Below, piece by piece: positions 1 to 8,407 of a DNA stretch of 64,000 nt (positions within the stretch are counted from its first letter, which is position 1; each line of letters opens with the position of its first letter). The notes under the pieces were generated by a model that was given only the letters and a program-made list of their open reading frames with translations, searched no databases and was not told where the DNA came from. The stretch spans positions 186,001 to 250,000 of the forward strand of contig NZ_SBIV01000002.1 in assembly GCF_004765795.1 (NCBI RefSeq). The letters run 5' to 3'. This DNA comes from Halorussus marinus (GTDB taxonomy: Archaea > Halobacteriota > Halobacteria > Halobacteriales > Haladaptataceae). The position numbers were made by a program, and so were the translations under genes.

Positions 1-319
1 CGTCCGCGTACGAGAGGTGGTGTTCTTCGAGCAGGGGGCGCTCGTCGGAGTGGGCCATCCGGCGTTCTCCCAACCCACACCGGACGCACGCTCGATCGCG
101 GTTCCGACACCGGTAGTGGGGACACGACTCCCAGTCGCCGTCGGGGACCGCCGGACACCGCAGGTCGTCCTCGCGGCGCTCGCGGGCGAACGCCGGATCC
201 CGTTCGGGGTGTTCGAAGGCGTACCGGCACTTTCCCTCGTCGGTGAGATGGTCACAGAGCCCGGCGTGGTCGTAGGGATCGTCCACGCCGACGGGCGTCC
301 CCGAGGGCGTCTCTTTCAC
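1..319 (-). CDS. Cysteine-rich haloarchaeal protein, C-terminus cut by window edge
   Basis: The reading frame is open from GTG 319 to the left edge, about 106 codons. It contains many Cys and His residues in short spacings (GLCDHL, GKCRY, ESCPHYRC, ACVRCG), which suggests one or more structural zinc sites. An in-frame GTG at 328 also exists. The TATA-like box at 341-349 sits about 26 bp before 319, the usual leaderless distance, so 319 is preferred. I recognise no catalytic motif. It resembles small uncharacterised zinc-binding proteins of haloarchaea, but I cannot name the family with certainty. It is divergent from the DUF192 gene at 405, and the two share a short intergenic region. Confidence 0.7.
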   Translation of the reverse strand, partial: MKETPSGTPVGVDDPYDHAGLCDHLTDEGKCRYAFEHPERDPAFARERREDDLRCPAVPDGDWESCPHYRCRNRDRACVRCGLGERRMAHSDERPLLEEHHLSYAD

Positions 320-404
320 GCCCGCCACTCGGGGGTCTACGGATAAAAATGTGTAGCGACGCGCCAGCGCAACGCTTTTGCTCGCGCCGCGAACACCTCG
401 GCCC

Positions 405-752
405 GTGGAACTGATACACGAGTCGGGCGGCGAGCGACAGACCCTCGCTACCGACGTGGAGACGGCCGATTCGTTCCTCTCGCGGGCGAAGGGCCTGATG
501 TTCAGGCGGTCGATTCCCGACGACTACGCGCTGGTCTTCCGGTTCGACGGCGTCGGGACCCGGGACGTCCACATGGTGTTCGTGCCGTTCGGGCTCGACG
601 TGCTGTGGCTCCGGGACGGGGAAGTCCGGCACAAAGAGCGCCTCTCGGCGTGGACCGGGCTGGCCGAAGCCGAGGCCGACACGCTGGTCGAACTCCCGGC
701 CGGCGCCGCCGACGGCGTGGCTGTCGGCGATGCGGTTGGGCTCGACTCGTAG
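405..752 (+). CDS. DUF192 family protein
   Basis: The 115-residue protein matches DUF192 in length and layout: an opening VELIHES strand, the stretch FLSRAKGLMFRR near residues 25-36, and the later DVHMVFVPFGLDVLWL block. DUF192 proteins are small beta-rich proteins of unknown biochemical role. Bacterial members are often exported, but no signal peptide is visible here. The start is placed at GTG 405 because a T-rich promoter element (about 373-379) lies about 28 bp upstream and because the family alignment begins there. An upstream in-frame ATG at 378 would lie on top of that element. Function remains unknown. Confidence 0.85.
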   Translation: MELIHESGGERQTLATDVETADSFLSRAKGLMFRRSIPDDYALVFRFDGVGTRDVHMVFVPFGLDVLWLRDGEVRHKERLSAWTGLAEAEADTLVELPAGAADGVAVGDAVGLDS

Positions 753-830
753 GTCCGACAGACCCGCCTGTCACAAAGGCCCCCTTAAGCCGGTCGGGCT
801 CCGAGCCCCTGTCGTGGTTTCGCATGACCC

Positions 831-2378
831 GTGAACGTTTTATTCGGGGGCTTCCCGAATAGCACACCTCTCTCAGACCGGGACGTACAGCTGTTAGATA
901 CGACGCTTCGCGACGGCGAGCAGGCACCGGGCATCTCGCTGGCGCCCGAGGAGAAAGCCGAGATAGCCGCGGCGCTCGACGCGGCGGGCGTCTCGGTCAT
1001 CGAGGCCGGGAGCGCCTGCACCGGCGAGGGCGAGCGCGAGGCGATCCGTCGGGTGACCGACCGGGACCTCGACGCTAAGATCACCAGCTTCGCCCGCGGG
1101 GTCCGCGACGACGTCGACCTCGCGCTCGACTGCGACGTCGACGGGGTCGGCATCGTGGTGCCGGCCAGCGACCGCCACGTCGAGGGGAAGGTCGGGACGA
1201 CCCGCGAGGAGGTGGTCGAGACGACCGCCGACCTCGTGGCCTACGCCCGCGACCACGGCCTGTGGGTCGAGGTGCTCGGCGAGGACGGCTCGCGGGCCGA
1301 CCTCGACTTCCTCGAAACCCTGATGGCCGAAGCTCTGGACGCCGGCGCCGACCGGGTGTGTTTCTGCGACACGGTGGGCCACGCAGGTCCCGAGCGCACC
1401 TACGAGGCGGTCTCGCGGCTCGCCGAACTGGGCCCGACCAGCACCCACACCCACGACGACCTCGGGCTCGCGGTGACCAACGCCCTCGCGAGCCTCGCGG
1501 CGGGCGCCGACCTCGTCCACGCCACGGTCAACGGCGTCGGCGAGCGGGCGGGCAACGTCGCCCTCGAAGAGGTCGCGATCGCGCTCGACCACTGCTACGG
1601 AGTCGAGACCGCGGACACGACTCGACTCTACGACCTCGCGCGCGTGGTCGCGGACGCGACCGGCGTCGCGCTCGCGCCGAACAAGGCGGTCGTCGGCGAG
1701 AACGCGTTCGCCCACGAGTCGGGCATCCACACCGACGGCACGCTCAAAGACGAGCGGATGTACGAGCCGTACCCGCCCGAGAGGGTGGGCCGCGAGCGCC
1801 GGCTCGTGCTCGGCAAGCACACCGGTCGGGCGGGCGCGAAGGCCGCGCTCGCCGAGCACGGCGTCGAAGTCGACGACGACGAGCTCGGCGCGGTTGTCGC
1901 CCGGGTCCAGCGGCTCGCCGAGCGGGGCAAGCGCGTGACCGACGCCGACCTGCTCGCCATCGCCGAGGACGTGCAGGGACGGGACCGCGACCGGCGAATC
2001 GAGCTCCGGGAACTCACAGCCACGAGCGGCGGTCCGCTCCCGACCGCGAGCGTCCGACTCGTCGTCGACGGCGACGAGCGGGTCGCCTCCGGCACCGGCG
2101 ACGGCCCCGTCGACGCCGCGGTCGCCGCGGTCCGGGAGGCGGTCGGGTCGATGGCCGACGCCAGCCTCGAATCGTACCACGTCGACGCGATCACGGGCGG
2201 GACCGACGCGGTCGTCACCGTCGAGGTCGAGATGAGCCGGGGCGACCGCACGGTGACCGTCCGGGCCAGCGACGGCGACATCACCCGCGCGAGCGTCACC
2301 GCGATGGTCGACGCGCTGGACCGACTGCTCGCGGCCGCGCCCGACGGCGAGGCCGGCCCCGCGGTCGCAGACGACTGA
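831..2378 (+). CDS. cimA: Isopropylmalate synthase family enzyme, probably (R)-citramalate synthase
   Basis: The enzyme condenses acetyl-CoA with a 2-oxo acid. In the citramalate route that acid is pyruvate, which leads to 2-oxobutyrate and isoleucine. The HMGL-like TIM barrel begins with LLDTTLRDGEQAPG (residues 21-34) and carries the metal-binding HTHDD segment near 206. It is followed by a linker and a C-terminal LeuA allosteric/dimerisation domain (about 385-510). The 515-residue length is normal. The gene is a monocistron, not next to leuCDB or ilvBNC. In haloarchaea, as I recall, that arrangement fits the citramalate synthase paralogue rather than true LeuA. Substrate cannot be read from sequence, so 2-isopropylmalate synthase remains possible. 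Start is GTG 831, with a TTAAG box near 784-790. Confidence 0.8.
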   Translation: MNVLFGGFPNSTPLSDRDVQLLDTTLRDGEQAPGISLAPEEKAEIAAALDAAGVSVIEAGSACTGEGEREAIRRVTDRDLDAKITSFARGVRDDVDLALDCDVDGVGIVVPASDRHVEGKVGTTREEVVETTADLVAYARDHGLWVEVLGEDGSRADLDFLETLMAEALDAGADRVCFCDTVGHAGPERTYEAVSRLAELGPTSTHTHDDLGLAVTNALASLAAGADLVHATVNGVGERAGNVALEEVAIALDHCYGVETADTTRLYDLARVVADATGVALAPNKAVVGENAFAHESGIHTDGTLKDERMYEPYPPERVGRERRLVLGKHTGRAGAKAALAEHGVEVDDDELGAVVARVQRLAERGKRVTDADLLAIAEDVQGRDRDRRIELRELTATSGGPLPTASVRLVVDGDERVASGTGDGPVDAAVAAVREAVGSMADASLESYHVDAITGGTDAVVTVEVEMSRGDRTVTVRASDGDITRASVTAMVDALDRLLAAAPDGEAGPAVADD

Positions 2379-2388
2379 GCGGTTCCCC

Positions 2389-2396
2389 TTCTTTTT
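2389..2396 (+). terminator. T-rich transcription stop after the synthase gene
   Basis: A pyrimidine run (TTCTTTTT) begins 11 bp after the stop codon at 2378, in otherwise GC-rich sequence. Oligo-T tracts on the non-template strand terminate archaeal transcription, so this is a likely stop. No strong hairpin precedes it. The same tract could also supply the promoter of tspO, which starts 25 bp later at 2421, so the two roles cannot be separated by eye. Confidence 0.4.
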
Positions 2397-2420
2397 GGGT
2401 CACCGGCGCGTAGGACGCGT

Positions 2421-2933
2421 ATGAGCGTTCTCGACAGGCTACGATCGACGCCGGGCGGGCGATCCGTCGAGTGGCTCGCGCTGGCGGCGAGCGTCCTCGT
2501 CTGCGAGCTCGCGGGCGTCGTGCCCTCGCTCCTGACCGCCGACGACGTGGCGACGTGGTACCCGACGCTCGCCAAGCCGGCGTTCACACCGCCGAGCTGG
2601 GTGTTCGGCCCGGTGTGGACCGTCCTCTACCTCCTGATGGGCGTGGCGCTGTATCTGGCGTGGCGTGGCGGGACGGGTCGGCGCCGCCGGATCGCGCTCG
2701 GGGCGTTCGCCGTCCAGTTGGTCCTCAACGCGGCGTGGACGCTCACCTTCTTCGGCGCCCGCGAACTCCTCGGCGGGCTGGTCGTCATCGTCGCGCTCGT
2801 TGCCACCATCCTCGCGACGATGGCGGCGTTCGCCCGGATCGACCGCCGGGCCGCGGCGCTCCTGGCTCCGTACCTGCTGTGGGTGGGGTACGCGACCGCG
2901 CTGAACTACGAAATCTGGCGGCTGAACGGCTGA
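2421..2933 (+). CDS. tspO: TspO/MBR family membrane protein
   Basis: This 170-residue protein has about five hydrophobic helices and family landmarks: WYPTLAKPAFTPPSWVFGPVW near residues 46-66, LNAAWT near 100, and a C-terminal NYEIWRLN. TspO proteins bind tetrapyrroles and related ligands and are implicated in porphyrin and stress responses; the archaeal role is not established. ATG 2421 lies about 25-30 bp after a T-rich element at 2389-2396, consistent with a leaderless transcript. The neighbours do not suggest a pathway. The family call is secure, the ligand is not. Confidence 0.92.
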   Translation: MSVLDRLRSTPGGRSVEWLALAASVLVCELAGVVPSLLTADDVATWYPTLAKPAFTPPSWVFGPVWTVLYLLMGVALYLAWRGGTGRRRRIALGAFAVQLVLNAAWTLTFFGARELLGGLVVIVALVATILATMAAFARIDRRAAALLAPYLLWVGYATALNYEIWRLNG

Positions 2934-3074
2934 CTCGGTGGTGCCGTCGCGACCGAGTATCGGGCCGTTACTCGCGAGCAGGCCGTCCCAACCCTCGCCT
3001 GATTCGGGCTTGACCGCGGTTACCGCGAGTTTGCGCGCCGCATAACAAAGGACGGCTGTGGCGTCGGCTGGGTC

Positions 3075-3473
3075 GTGTCGAACAGTTCGGTCTCGGAGAT
3101 CGGTGTGGCCGGCGGTCGCTACGGCGTGGGCGCGAGCCGCGCCGCGCTACTGGTGGTGTTGATCGCCGGCAAGGCGCTCGACGCGGTCAGCACGGTGACG
3201 GTCCTGTCACTGCGCGACGACGTCTACGAGTCGATGTACGTCACCCGGACGCTGATGCAGGAACTCGGGATGGTGCCCGGGGTGCTCGTCACCGTCGTCA
3301 TCGCGGTCGGGGGCGTGGCGCTACTGGCCGAGAGCGCCGAGGTGGTGGCTCGAATCGTCCCCGAGGGGTGGGCCCCCGACGACTACCCCGCGGCGTTCCG
3401 GGTCGTGACCTACGCCTCGGCGGGAGTGTGGTACGGCTTTCTCGGAGTCCACAACTTCATGTTGCTGTTCTGA
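3075..3473 (+). CDS. Small integral membrane protein, unknown function
   Basis: The 132-residue protein has three likely membrane helices, around residues 22-43, 65-86 and 108-131. The last ends almost at the C-terminus with NFMLLF. There is no recognisable motif or cofactor site. Start is GTG 3075, about 30 bp after the TATA-like ATAACAA at 3042-3048, so the mRNA is probably leaderless. The gene stands alone between tspO and the oppositely oriented tRNA-Ser. It looks like one of the conserved but unnamed haloarchaeal membrane proteins. Codon use matches its neighbours, which supports a real gene. Confidence 0.75.
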   Translation: MSNSSVSEIGVAGGRYGVGASRAALLVVLIAGKALDAVSTVTVLSLRDDVYESMYVTRTLMQELGMVPGVLVTVVIAVGGVALLAESAEVVARIVPEGWAPDDYPAAFRVVTYASAGVWYGFLGVHNFMLLF

Positions 3474-3508
3474 ACAGCCGCGGCTCGCCGGTGTGGGAAC
3501 GAAGAAGC

Positions 3509-3592
3509 GCCGAGGAGGAGATTTGAACTCCTGTGTCCGTGAGGACAGTTGCTCTCGAAGCAACCGCCTTGGCCGGGCTAGGCTACCTCGGC
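3509..3592 (-). tRNA. tRNA-Ser (anticodon CGA)
   Basis: On the minus strand the acceptor GCCGAGG pairs with CCTCGGC at the 3' end. The anticodon arm is GTTGC-TTCGAGA-GCAAC, which puts CGA at positions 34-36 and reads UCG serine codons. A long variable arm (about 15 nt), the class II hallmark of tRNA-Ser, precedes the T arm with TTCAAAT. No CCA is encoded, as is usual in haloarchaea. No intron is visible. The length is 84 nt. Confidence 0.95.
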
Positions 3593-3692
3593 TCGTCTCG
3601 ACGTACCGCCGTCTCGGACTTAGTGGTTTCGATTCCGCGCCCATCCTTCAACCGACCGTCACATTCAAGCGAGTGGCACGCCGGGGTAGCGT

Positions 3693-4652
<960 letters not shown>

Positions 4653-4714
4653 GACCGTTTCACTTTCACCGCGGTTGGCTCGCCTTTATTTCGGAGCGCC
4701 GGACACTGACGGGT

Positions 4715-4903
4715 ATGGACGACGACCGCGAGACGGATTCCGAGACGCGAGAGACCGACGACACCGCGCGACCCGACCGCGAGGACGAAGGCGGCGAGGA
4801 GAGCGCCGACGCCGACCTCCGCGACCTCGATCCGAACGCCGAGGACGCGGCTCGCCGGGTCGAACGCCAGCTCCGACGGGTTCGGCGCGAAACGCGGCCT
4901 TAG
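4715..4903 (+). CDS. Small, very acidic protein of 62 residues
   Basis: The product is almost all Asp, Glu and Arg. An acidic disordered first half (to about residue 40) is followed by an amphipathic stretch rich in Arg (VERQLRRVRRETR). There is no Cys and no membrane segment. ATG 4715 lies about 27 bp after a TTTATT box at 4684-4689, a good leaderless arrangement, which argues for a real gene despite the small size. Its stop codon (4901-4903) overlaps the stop of the opposing operon by four bases. The role is unknown; its position between moxR and the DUF58 operon hints at the same module. Confidence 0.6.
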   Translation: MDDDRETDSETRETDDTARPDREDEGGEESADADLRDLDPNAEDAARRVERQLRRVRRETRP

Positions 4904-5400
4904 GCCCGAAGCGCCGAGGTCAGCGCGACCGCCCCGAGCAACAGGAACACCAGCGCCGTCACGGGCTGGCCGCCCGACGACCCGAGGTAGATCGCGTACC
5001 CCAGTCCGCCGGCGCCCGCGCCGACGACCGTGCTGGCGGCGGCGTGGGTCGCCTCCAGTTGGGCGGTGTCGGCCGCCCGGCCCAGTTGCTCGCCGACGTT
5101 GATCGCCTGCTCGCCGAAGTCCCACGCGAGCACCGCGGCGATGACACCCGGCAACAGCAAGAACGGCGCCCCGGTCAGGACGCCGCCGGCGAGCGCGCCG
5201 ACGAGCAGGCCGCTCGCGCCCAGCCCGACAGCGCGCCGCCAGCCCCGGGCGAGACCGATCGCGACGAGGACGAACCCGGCCGCGCCGAACCCGAGCCCGA
5301 TCGTCGAGGTGAGCGCGCTCGCCCCCGCCGAGATCGCCGCCGCCGAAGCCGCCAGCGCCGACGACAGCACCGCCGGCGACCGGTCGATCTCGCGGGTCAC
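4900..5400 (-). CDS. Polytopic membrane protein of the DUF58/MoxR module
   Basis: The 166-residue protein is strongly hydrophobic, with about four or five helices between residues 12 and 160, and loops that contain WDFGEQAINVGEQLGR. It starts at GTG 5400, which overlaps the TGA of the DUF58 gene as GTGA, so it is probably translated by coupling. It is the last gene of a four-gene minus-strand operon. It probably belongs to one of the uncharacterised haloarchaeal DUF families found beside DUF58 (DUF7519 comes to mind, unverified). No enzymatic motif is visible; a membrane scaffold role is inferred from context. Confidence 0.75.
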   Translation of the reverse strand: MTREIDRSPAVLSSALAASAAAISAGASALTSTIGLGFGAAGFVLVAIGLARGWRRAVGLGASGLLVGALAGGVLTGAPFLLLPGVIAAVLAWDFGEQAINVGEQLGRAADTAQLEATHAAASTVVGAGAGGLGYAIYLGSSGGQPVTALVFLLLGAVALTSALRA

Positions 5401-6692
5401 GCGGTCCACCTCCGAGCCGACCGTTCGAGCGCTACGCCGAGTCGGTCGTCGAGCGACCAGTCGATGGCGCGGATTCCGGCCTCCCGGAGCCCCGTGAGCC
5501 GGTGGGCGCGCCGGGTCCGGGCGAGGCGCTGGCCCGGCGTCTCGGTCGCGGTGGGGTCGGGGCTGAGGACGGTCACGAGGTGGCCCTCGGCGTCGAGCCG
5601 GCGGGCGACCTCGCCGGCGAAGTCGTCGCACAGCGGCGTGACGAACAGGACCTGCGAGGAGGGCGGGAGCCGCTTGCGGAGCCACTTCAGCCGGCTCGTC
5701 GGGTAGAAGGTGCCGCCGGCGGGCACCGGCCCGAACGCCGGGTGGGTCGCCAGCAGGTCCCGGGCCCGGGCCTGATGATCGTGGCCCGCGCCCGGCGCGA
5801 GCCAGCACGTCTCGGGGCCGAACGACGCCAGCCCCGCCCGGTTGCCCGCGTCGAGGAGCTTGGTCAGCGCCTTGCCGGCGGCGTCGACGCCGTACTGGAC
5901 CGCGTTCCGGTCGTCGCCCGGCGCCGAGCAGTAGGCCTCCTCGCGGGCGTCGACGACCACCACCACGCTGGCGGCCCGTTCCTCCCGGAAGTCGATCGTC
6001 GTGAGATCGCCCGTCCGTGCGAGCCGGTTCCAGTCGACCCGCGAGAGGGGGTCGCCCCGGCGGTACTCCCGGGTGGCGTGGAACTCGACGCCGGAGCCGC
6101 CCGAGTCGGTGGTGACCCGACCGGTGTACTGGGTGGTCTGGGCCCGCAGGGGCACGTCGACCGTGGTGCCGAGCTTCGGCACGCAGGTGAGCGTGGTCTC
6201 GCACTCGATTTGGGTCTCGACCTCGGTCGCCCCGCTGAAGTCCCGGGCGACCACCGAGACGGGGTCGAAGGCGTGGTCGCCGCGTTCGGCGGTCACGGCG
6301 TAGGTGAGCCGGGCGGTCTTGCCGGGGCGGAGCGCGGTCCCGAGCCGGGGCGAGCCGTCGACGACCCCGAGCGCGTCCGGAACGCCGTCGACCAGCCGGA
6401 GGTCCGGGAGCGTCGCGTCGCCGACGTTCTCGACGGTCAGGTGCACCGTCACCTCCTCGCCCGGCAGGGGTTGGTCGTCGCTCACCGCGCGGGTCACCTC
6501 GAGGGCGACCGCCGGCGGGCTCGCGGTCCGGGCGTAGGCCGCGAACGCGACCCCGACCACGCCCGACAGCAGGACGACGGGACTGCTGAACAGCACGCCC
6601 AGCCCGCCCGCCAGAAACGCGACCGCACTGACGCCGCGCCAGCGGTTCGTCGTCCGGATCGTCCGGCTCCGGTCGTCGTCGCGGTCGCTCAT
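5397..6692 (-). CDS. DUF58 domain protein, MoxR partner
   Basis: The 431-residue protein has two N-terminal membrane helices (about 22-60), a beta-rich region with paired strands like a CARDB/immunoglobulin fold (about 70-195), the DUF58 signature REYRRGDPLSRVDWNRLART (near 206-226) and a C-terminal von Willebrand A-like domain starting VVVVDAREEAY. DUF58 proteins work with MoxR ATPases at the membrane; the precise activity is unknown. ATG 6692 overlaps the upstream stop as ATGA. The vWA metal site lacks a classical DxSxS, as is common in this family. Confidence 0.9.
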   Translation of the reverse strand: MSDRDDDRSRTIRTTNRWRGVSAVAFLAGGLGVLFSSPVVLLSGVVGVAFAAYARTASPPAVALEVTRAVSDDQPLPGEEVTVHLTVENVGDATLPDLRLVDGVPDALGVVDGSPRLGTALRPGKTARLTYAVTAERGDHAFDPVSVVARDFSGATEVETQIECETTLTCVPKLGTTVDVPLRAQTTQYTGRVTTDSGGSGVEFHATREYRRGDPLSRVDWNRLARTGDLTTIDFREERAASVVVVVDAREEAYCSAPGDDRNAVQYGVDAAGKALTKLLDAGNRAGLASFGPETCWLAPGAGHDHQARARDLLATHPAFGPVPAGGTFYPTSRLKWLRKRLPPSSQVLFVTPLCDDFAGEVARRLDAEGHLVTVLSPDPTATETPGQRLARTRRAHRLTGLREAGIRAIDWSLDDRLGVALERSARRWTA

Positions 6693-7285
6693 CGCGACCC
6701 CTCCCGCGCGTCGGCGTCGTCGCCGACCCCGGCCACCCGAGCGACGGCGTCGGCGGTGCGACGCATCTGGTGTTGGCGAAGCGACTCCGAGCCGGCGACG
6801 AACCGGAGCTTCGACCGGAACGGCAGGCGGGGTCCGTCCGGGCCGGCGAGAAACGCCGCGGCGTACCGGTCGTCGGTCCACTCGCCGGCCTCGATCCGTT
6901 CGCGGGCGGTCGCCGGCGAGCAGTTGCGGGCGTGGGCGACCGCCGTCACCGCGGTCTCGGTGAGATGCTCGCGGATGTCCTCTCGCTCGCGGACCGTGGT
7001 CCGGCGGGCGCCCGCCCCGAGCCCCGCCACGCGGTCGTCGAACGCCTCGCCCGGGGTCGGCACGGTCTCTACCGTCTCGACGTCGGGCGTCGCCGCGCCG
7101 CGGATCTCGGTCGATCGGCGGCGCTGAACGACCCGGACCGCCTGCACGACCGCAAGGAGTCCGACCACGGTGACCGCCACGTAGTCGGCGCCGACGGCGG
7201 CCGCGAGCCCCGGCTGGACGACCAGCAGGACGCCGAGTCCGACCGCCCCCACGCCGACCGCGGTGAGAATCGGGTGATCGGTCAT
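6689..7285 (-). CDS. Two-helix membrane protein between DUF58 and DUF4129
   Basis: The 198-residue product has two closely spaced helices (about 6-50), then a soluble, Arg- and Glu-rich region of about 140 residues containing ARNCSPATARERIEAGEWTDD. ATG 7285 overlaps the DUF4129 stop, and its own stop overlaps the DUF58 start, both as ATGA, so the set is translationally coupled. Similar two-helix proteins recur at this place in haloarchaeal DUF58 operons; I recall the label DUF7269 but cannot check it. Function unknown. Confidence 0.75.
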   Translation of the reverse strand: MTDHPILTAVGVGAVGLGVLLVVQPGLAAAVGADYVAVTVVGLLAVVQAVRVVQRRRSTEIRGAATPDVETVETVPTPGEAFDDRVAGLGAGARRTTVREREDIREHLTETAVTAVAHARNCSPATARERIEAGEWTDDRYAAAFLAGPDGPRLPFRSKLRFVAGSESLRQHQMRRTADAVARVAGVGDDADAREGSR

Positions 7286-8232
7286 CGACCGGGCCCTCCG
7301 TCGTCGGCGTACTCCTCGACGCTTCGGAGCGCGTCCAGCGCCCGGCGCTCGCGGTCGTCGGTCGGCGACTCGCCACCGTACCGGACTTCCTCGAACAGCG
7401 CGGTGAGTTCCTCTACGTCCTCCCGATCGATGCCCGCCTCGACCGCGGCCGCCGCGAACTCGGCGGGCGTGCTGGAGTCGGGGTTGGCCACGTCGAGATG
7501 GCTGGTCATCTCGCGCCACGCCCGGTAGACCTCGTTGTCGACGTCGGTCGCGTCCTCGATGCGGTCGGCGGCCGCGCCGGCCGCCCGGCCCACCGCGGCG
7601 ACGTCCTCTCGGGTCTCGGGGCCGGCGACCGACTCGTCGGGGTCGGCGTCGTCGCCGCTCGACGAGACGACCAGTAGCGCGACCGCTCCCGCGAGCGCGA
7701 GGCCGAGTCCGACCAGAAGTAACACCGAGGGGTCGGTCAGAGTCGTCCCCGACCCCGACCCCGGCACGCCGCTCCCGCCGCCGGGCAACGAGATGTTACC
7801 GGCCCCGCCCGGGAGCAGGCTCTCGGACTCGGAAGTCGACGGCGAGAGACACGCGGTGAGCAACGCGTGGGCCAGCACGAGCGGGATTCCGACCGGAAGG
7901 GCGTATGCCACGACCCCGATCCCGCCGAGCCGACGGTACGCGAGATACCCCCCGAGCGCGAACGCCGCGACGATCAGCCCGACCGCCCACGGTTCGACCA
8001 ACATGGGGTAACACGGGAAGTCGAACCCGAGCCCCGCGCCCGCCGATCCGTTCCCGAGGCTGAACTCGGGGTCGGCGCCGCCGGGCGACCCCGCGTCCGA
8101 CGCCGGCGATCCGACGCCGAACCCGCCGCCGGCGTCGGTCCGAACCGCCGAGTTCAGCGTCGCGGCCGCCACGCCGATAGCGAGGACACACAACAGCGCC
8201 AGGACGACGGGCCGTACGGTATCGCTGTCCAC
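7282..8232 (-). CDS. DUF4129 domain membrane protein, first gene of the DUF58 operon
   Basis: The 316-residue protein has an N-terminal helix (8-26), a Gly/Ser/Pro-rich outer segment (about 30-65), further membrane helices (about 73-95, 105-125, 162-185), and a C-terminal DUF4129 domain (about 240-305) with VYRAWREMTSHLDV and a following STPAEFAAAA. In DUF4129 proteins this cytoplasmic domain is common beside transglutaminase-like, DUF58 and MoxR proteins. Start is GTG 8232. It is the promoter-proximal gene, divergent from the pilus-type operon across 8233-8407. It probably forms a membrane complex with the three downstream products. Confidence 0.85.
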   Translation of the reverse strand: MDSDTVRPVVLALLCVLAIGVAAATLNSAVRTDAGGGFGVGSPASDAGSPGGADPEFSLGNGSAGAGLGFDFPCYPMLVEPWAVGLIVAAFALGGYLAYRRLGGIGVVAYALPVGIPLVLAHALLTACLSPSTSESESLLPGGAGNISLPGGGSGVPGSGSGTTLTDPSVLLLVGLGLALAGAVALLVVSSSGDDADPDESVAGPETREDVAAVGRAAGAAADRIEDATDVDNEVYRAWREMTSHLDVANPDSSTPAEFAAAAVEAGIDREDVEELTALFEEVRYGGESPTDDRERRALDALRSVEEYADDGGPGR

Positions 8233-8377
8233 GGCAGAAGGTAGCGCGATTGATACCTTAGCGTTTGGGGATTCGTCCCGGGATCGAACGCCGGCGATAC
8301 CCGACGGCGTTCGAGTCGAGCGGGGTCGGGTCGCCGGTCGCCCACCCAGAGTTATCCACCGTCTCCGTTTCTAAAAA

Positions 8378-8385
8378 TTTAAATT
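8378..8385 (+). promoter_or_regulatory. TATA box of the PilB-like operon
   Basis: TTTAAATT is centred about 27 bp upstream of ATG 8408, inside an AT-rich stretch (8371-8407) that stands out from the flanking GC-rich sequence. This spacing predicts a leaderless mRNA and decides in favour of 8408 rather than the in-frame ATG at 8384, which overlaps the box. Confidence 0.7.
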
Positions 8386-8407
8386 GTATAAGTATCAGAA
8401 TTATCCT

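Noticed and set aside
894-2180. Long minus-strand frame inside the isopropylmalate synthase family gene
   Set aside because: It is a typical high-GC antisense shadow; the plus-strand frame has clear family motifs.
1262-2413. Second plus-strand frame overlapping the synthase gene
   Set aside because: Its Arg- and Gly-rich translation is a frame shadow of the real gene.
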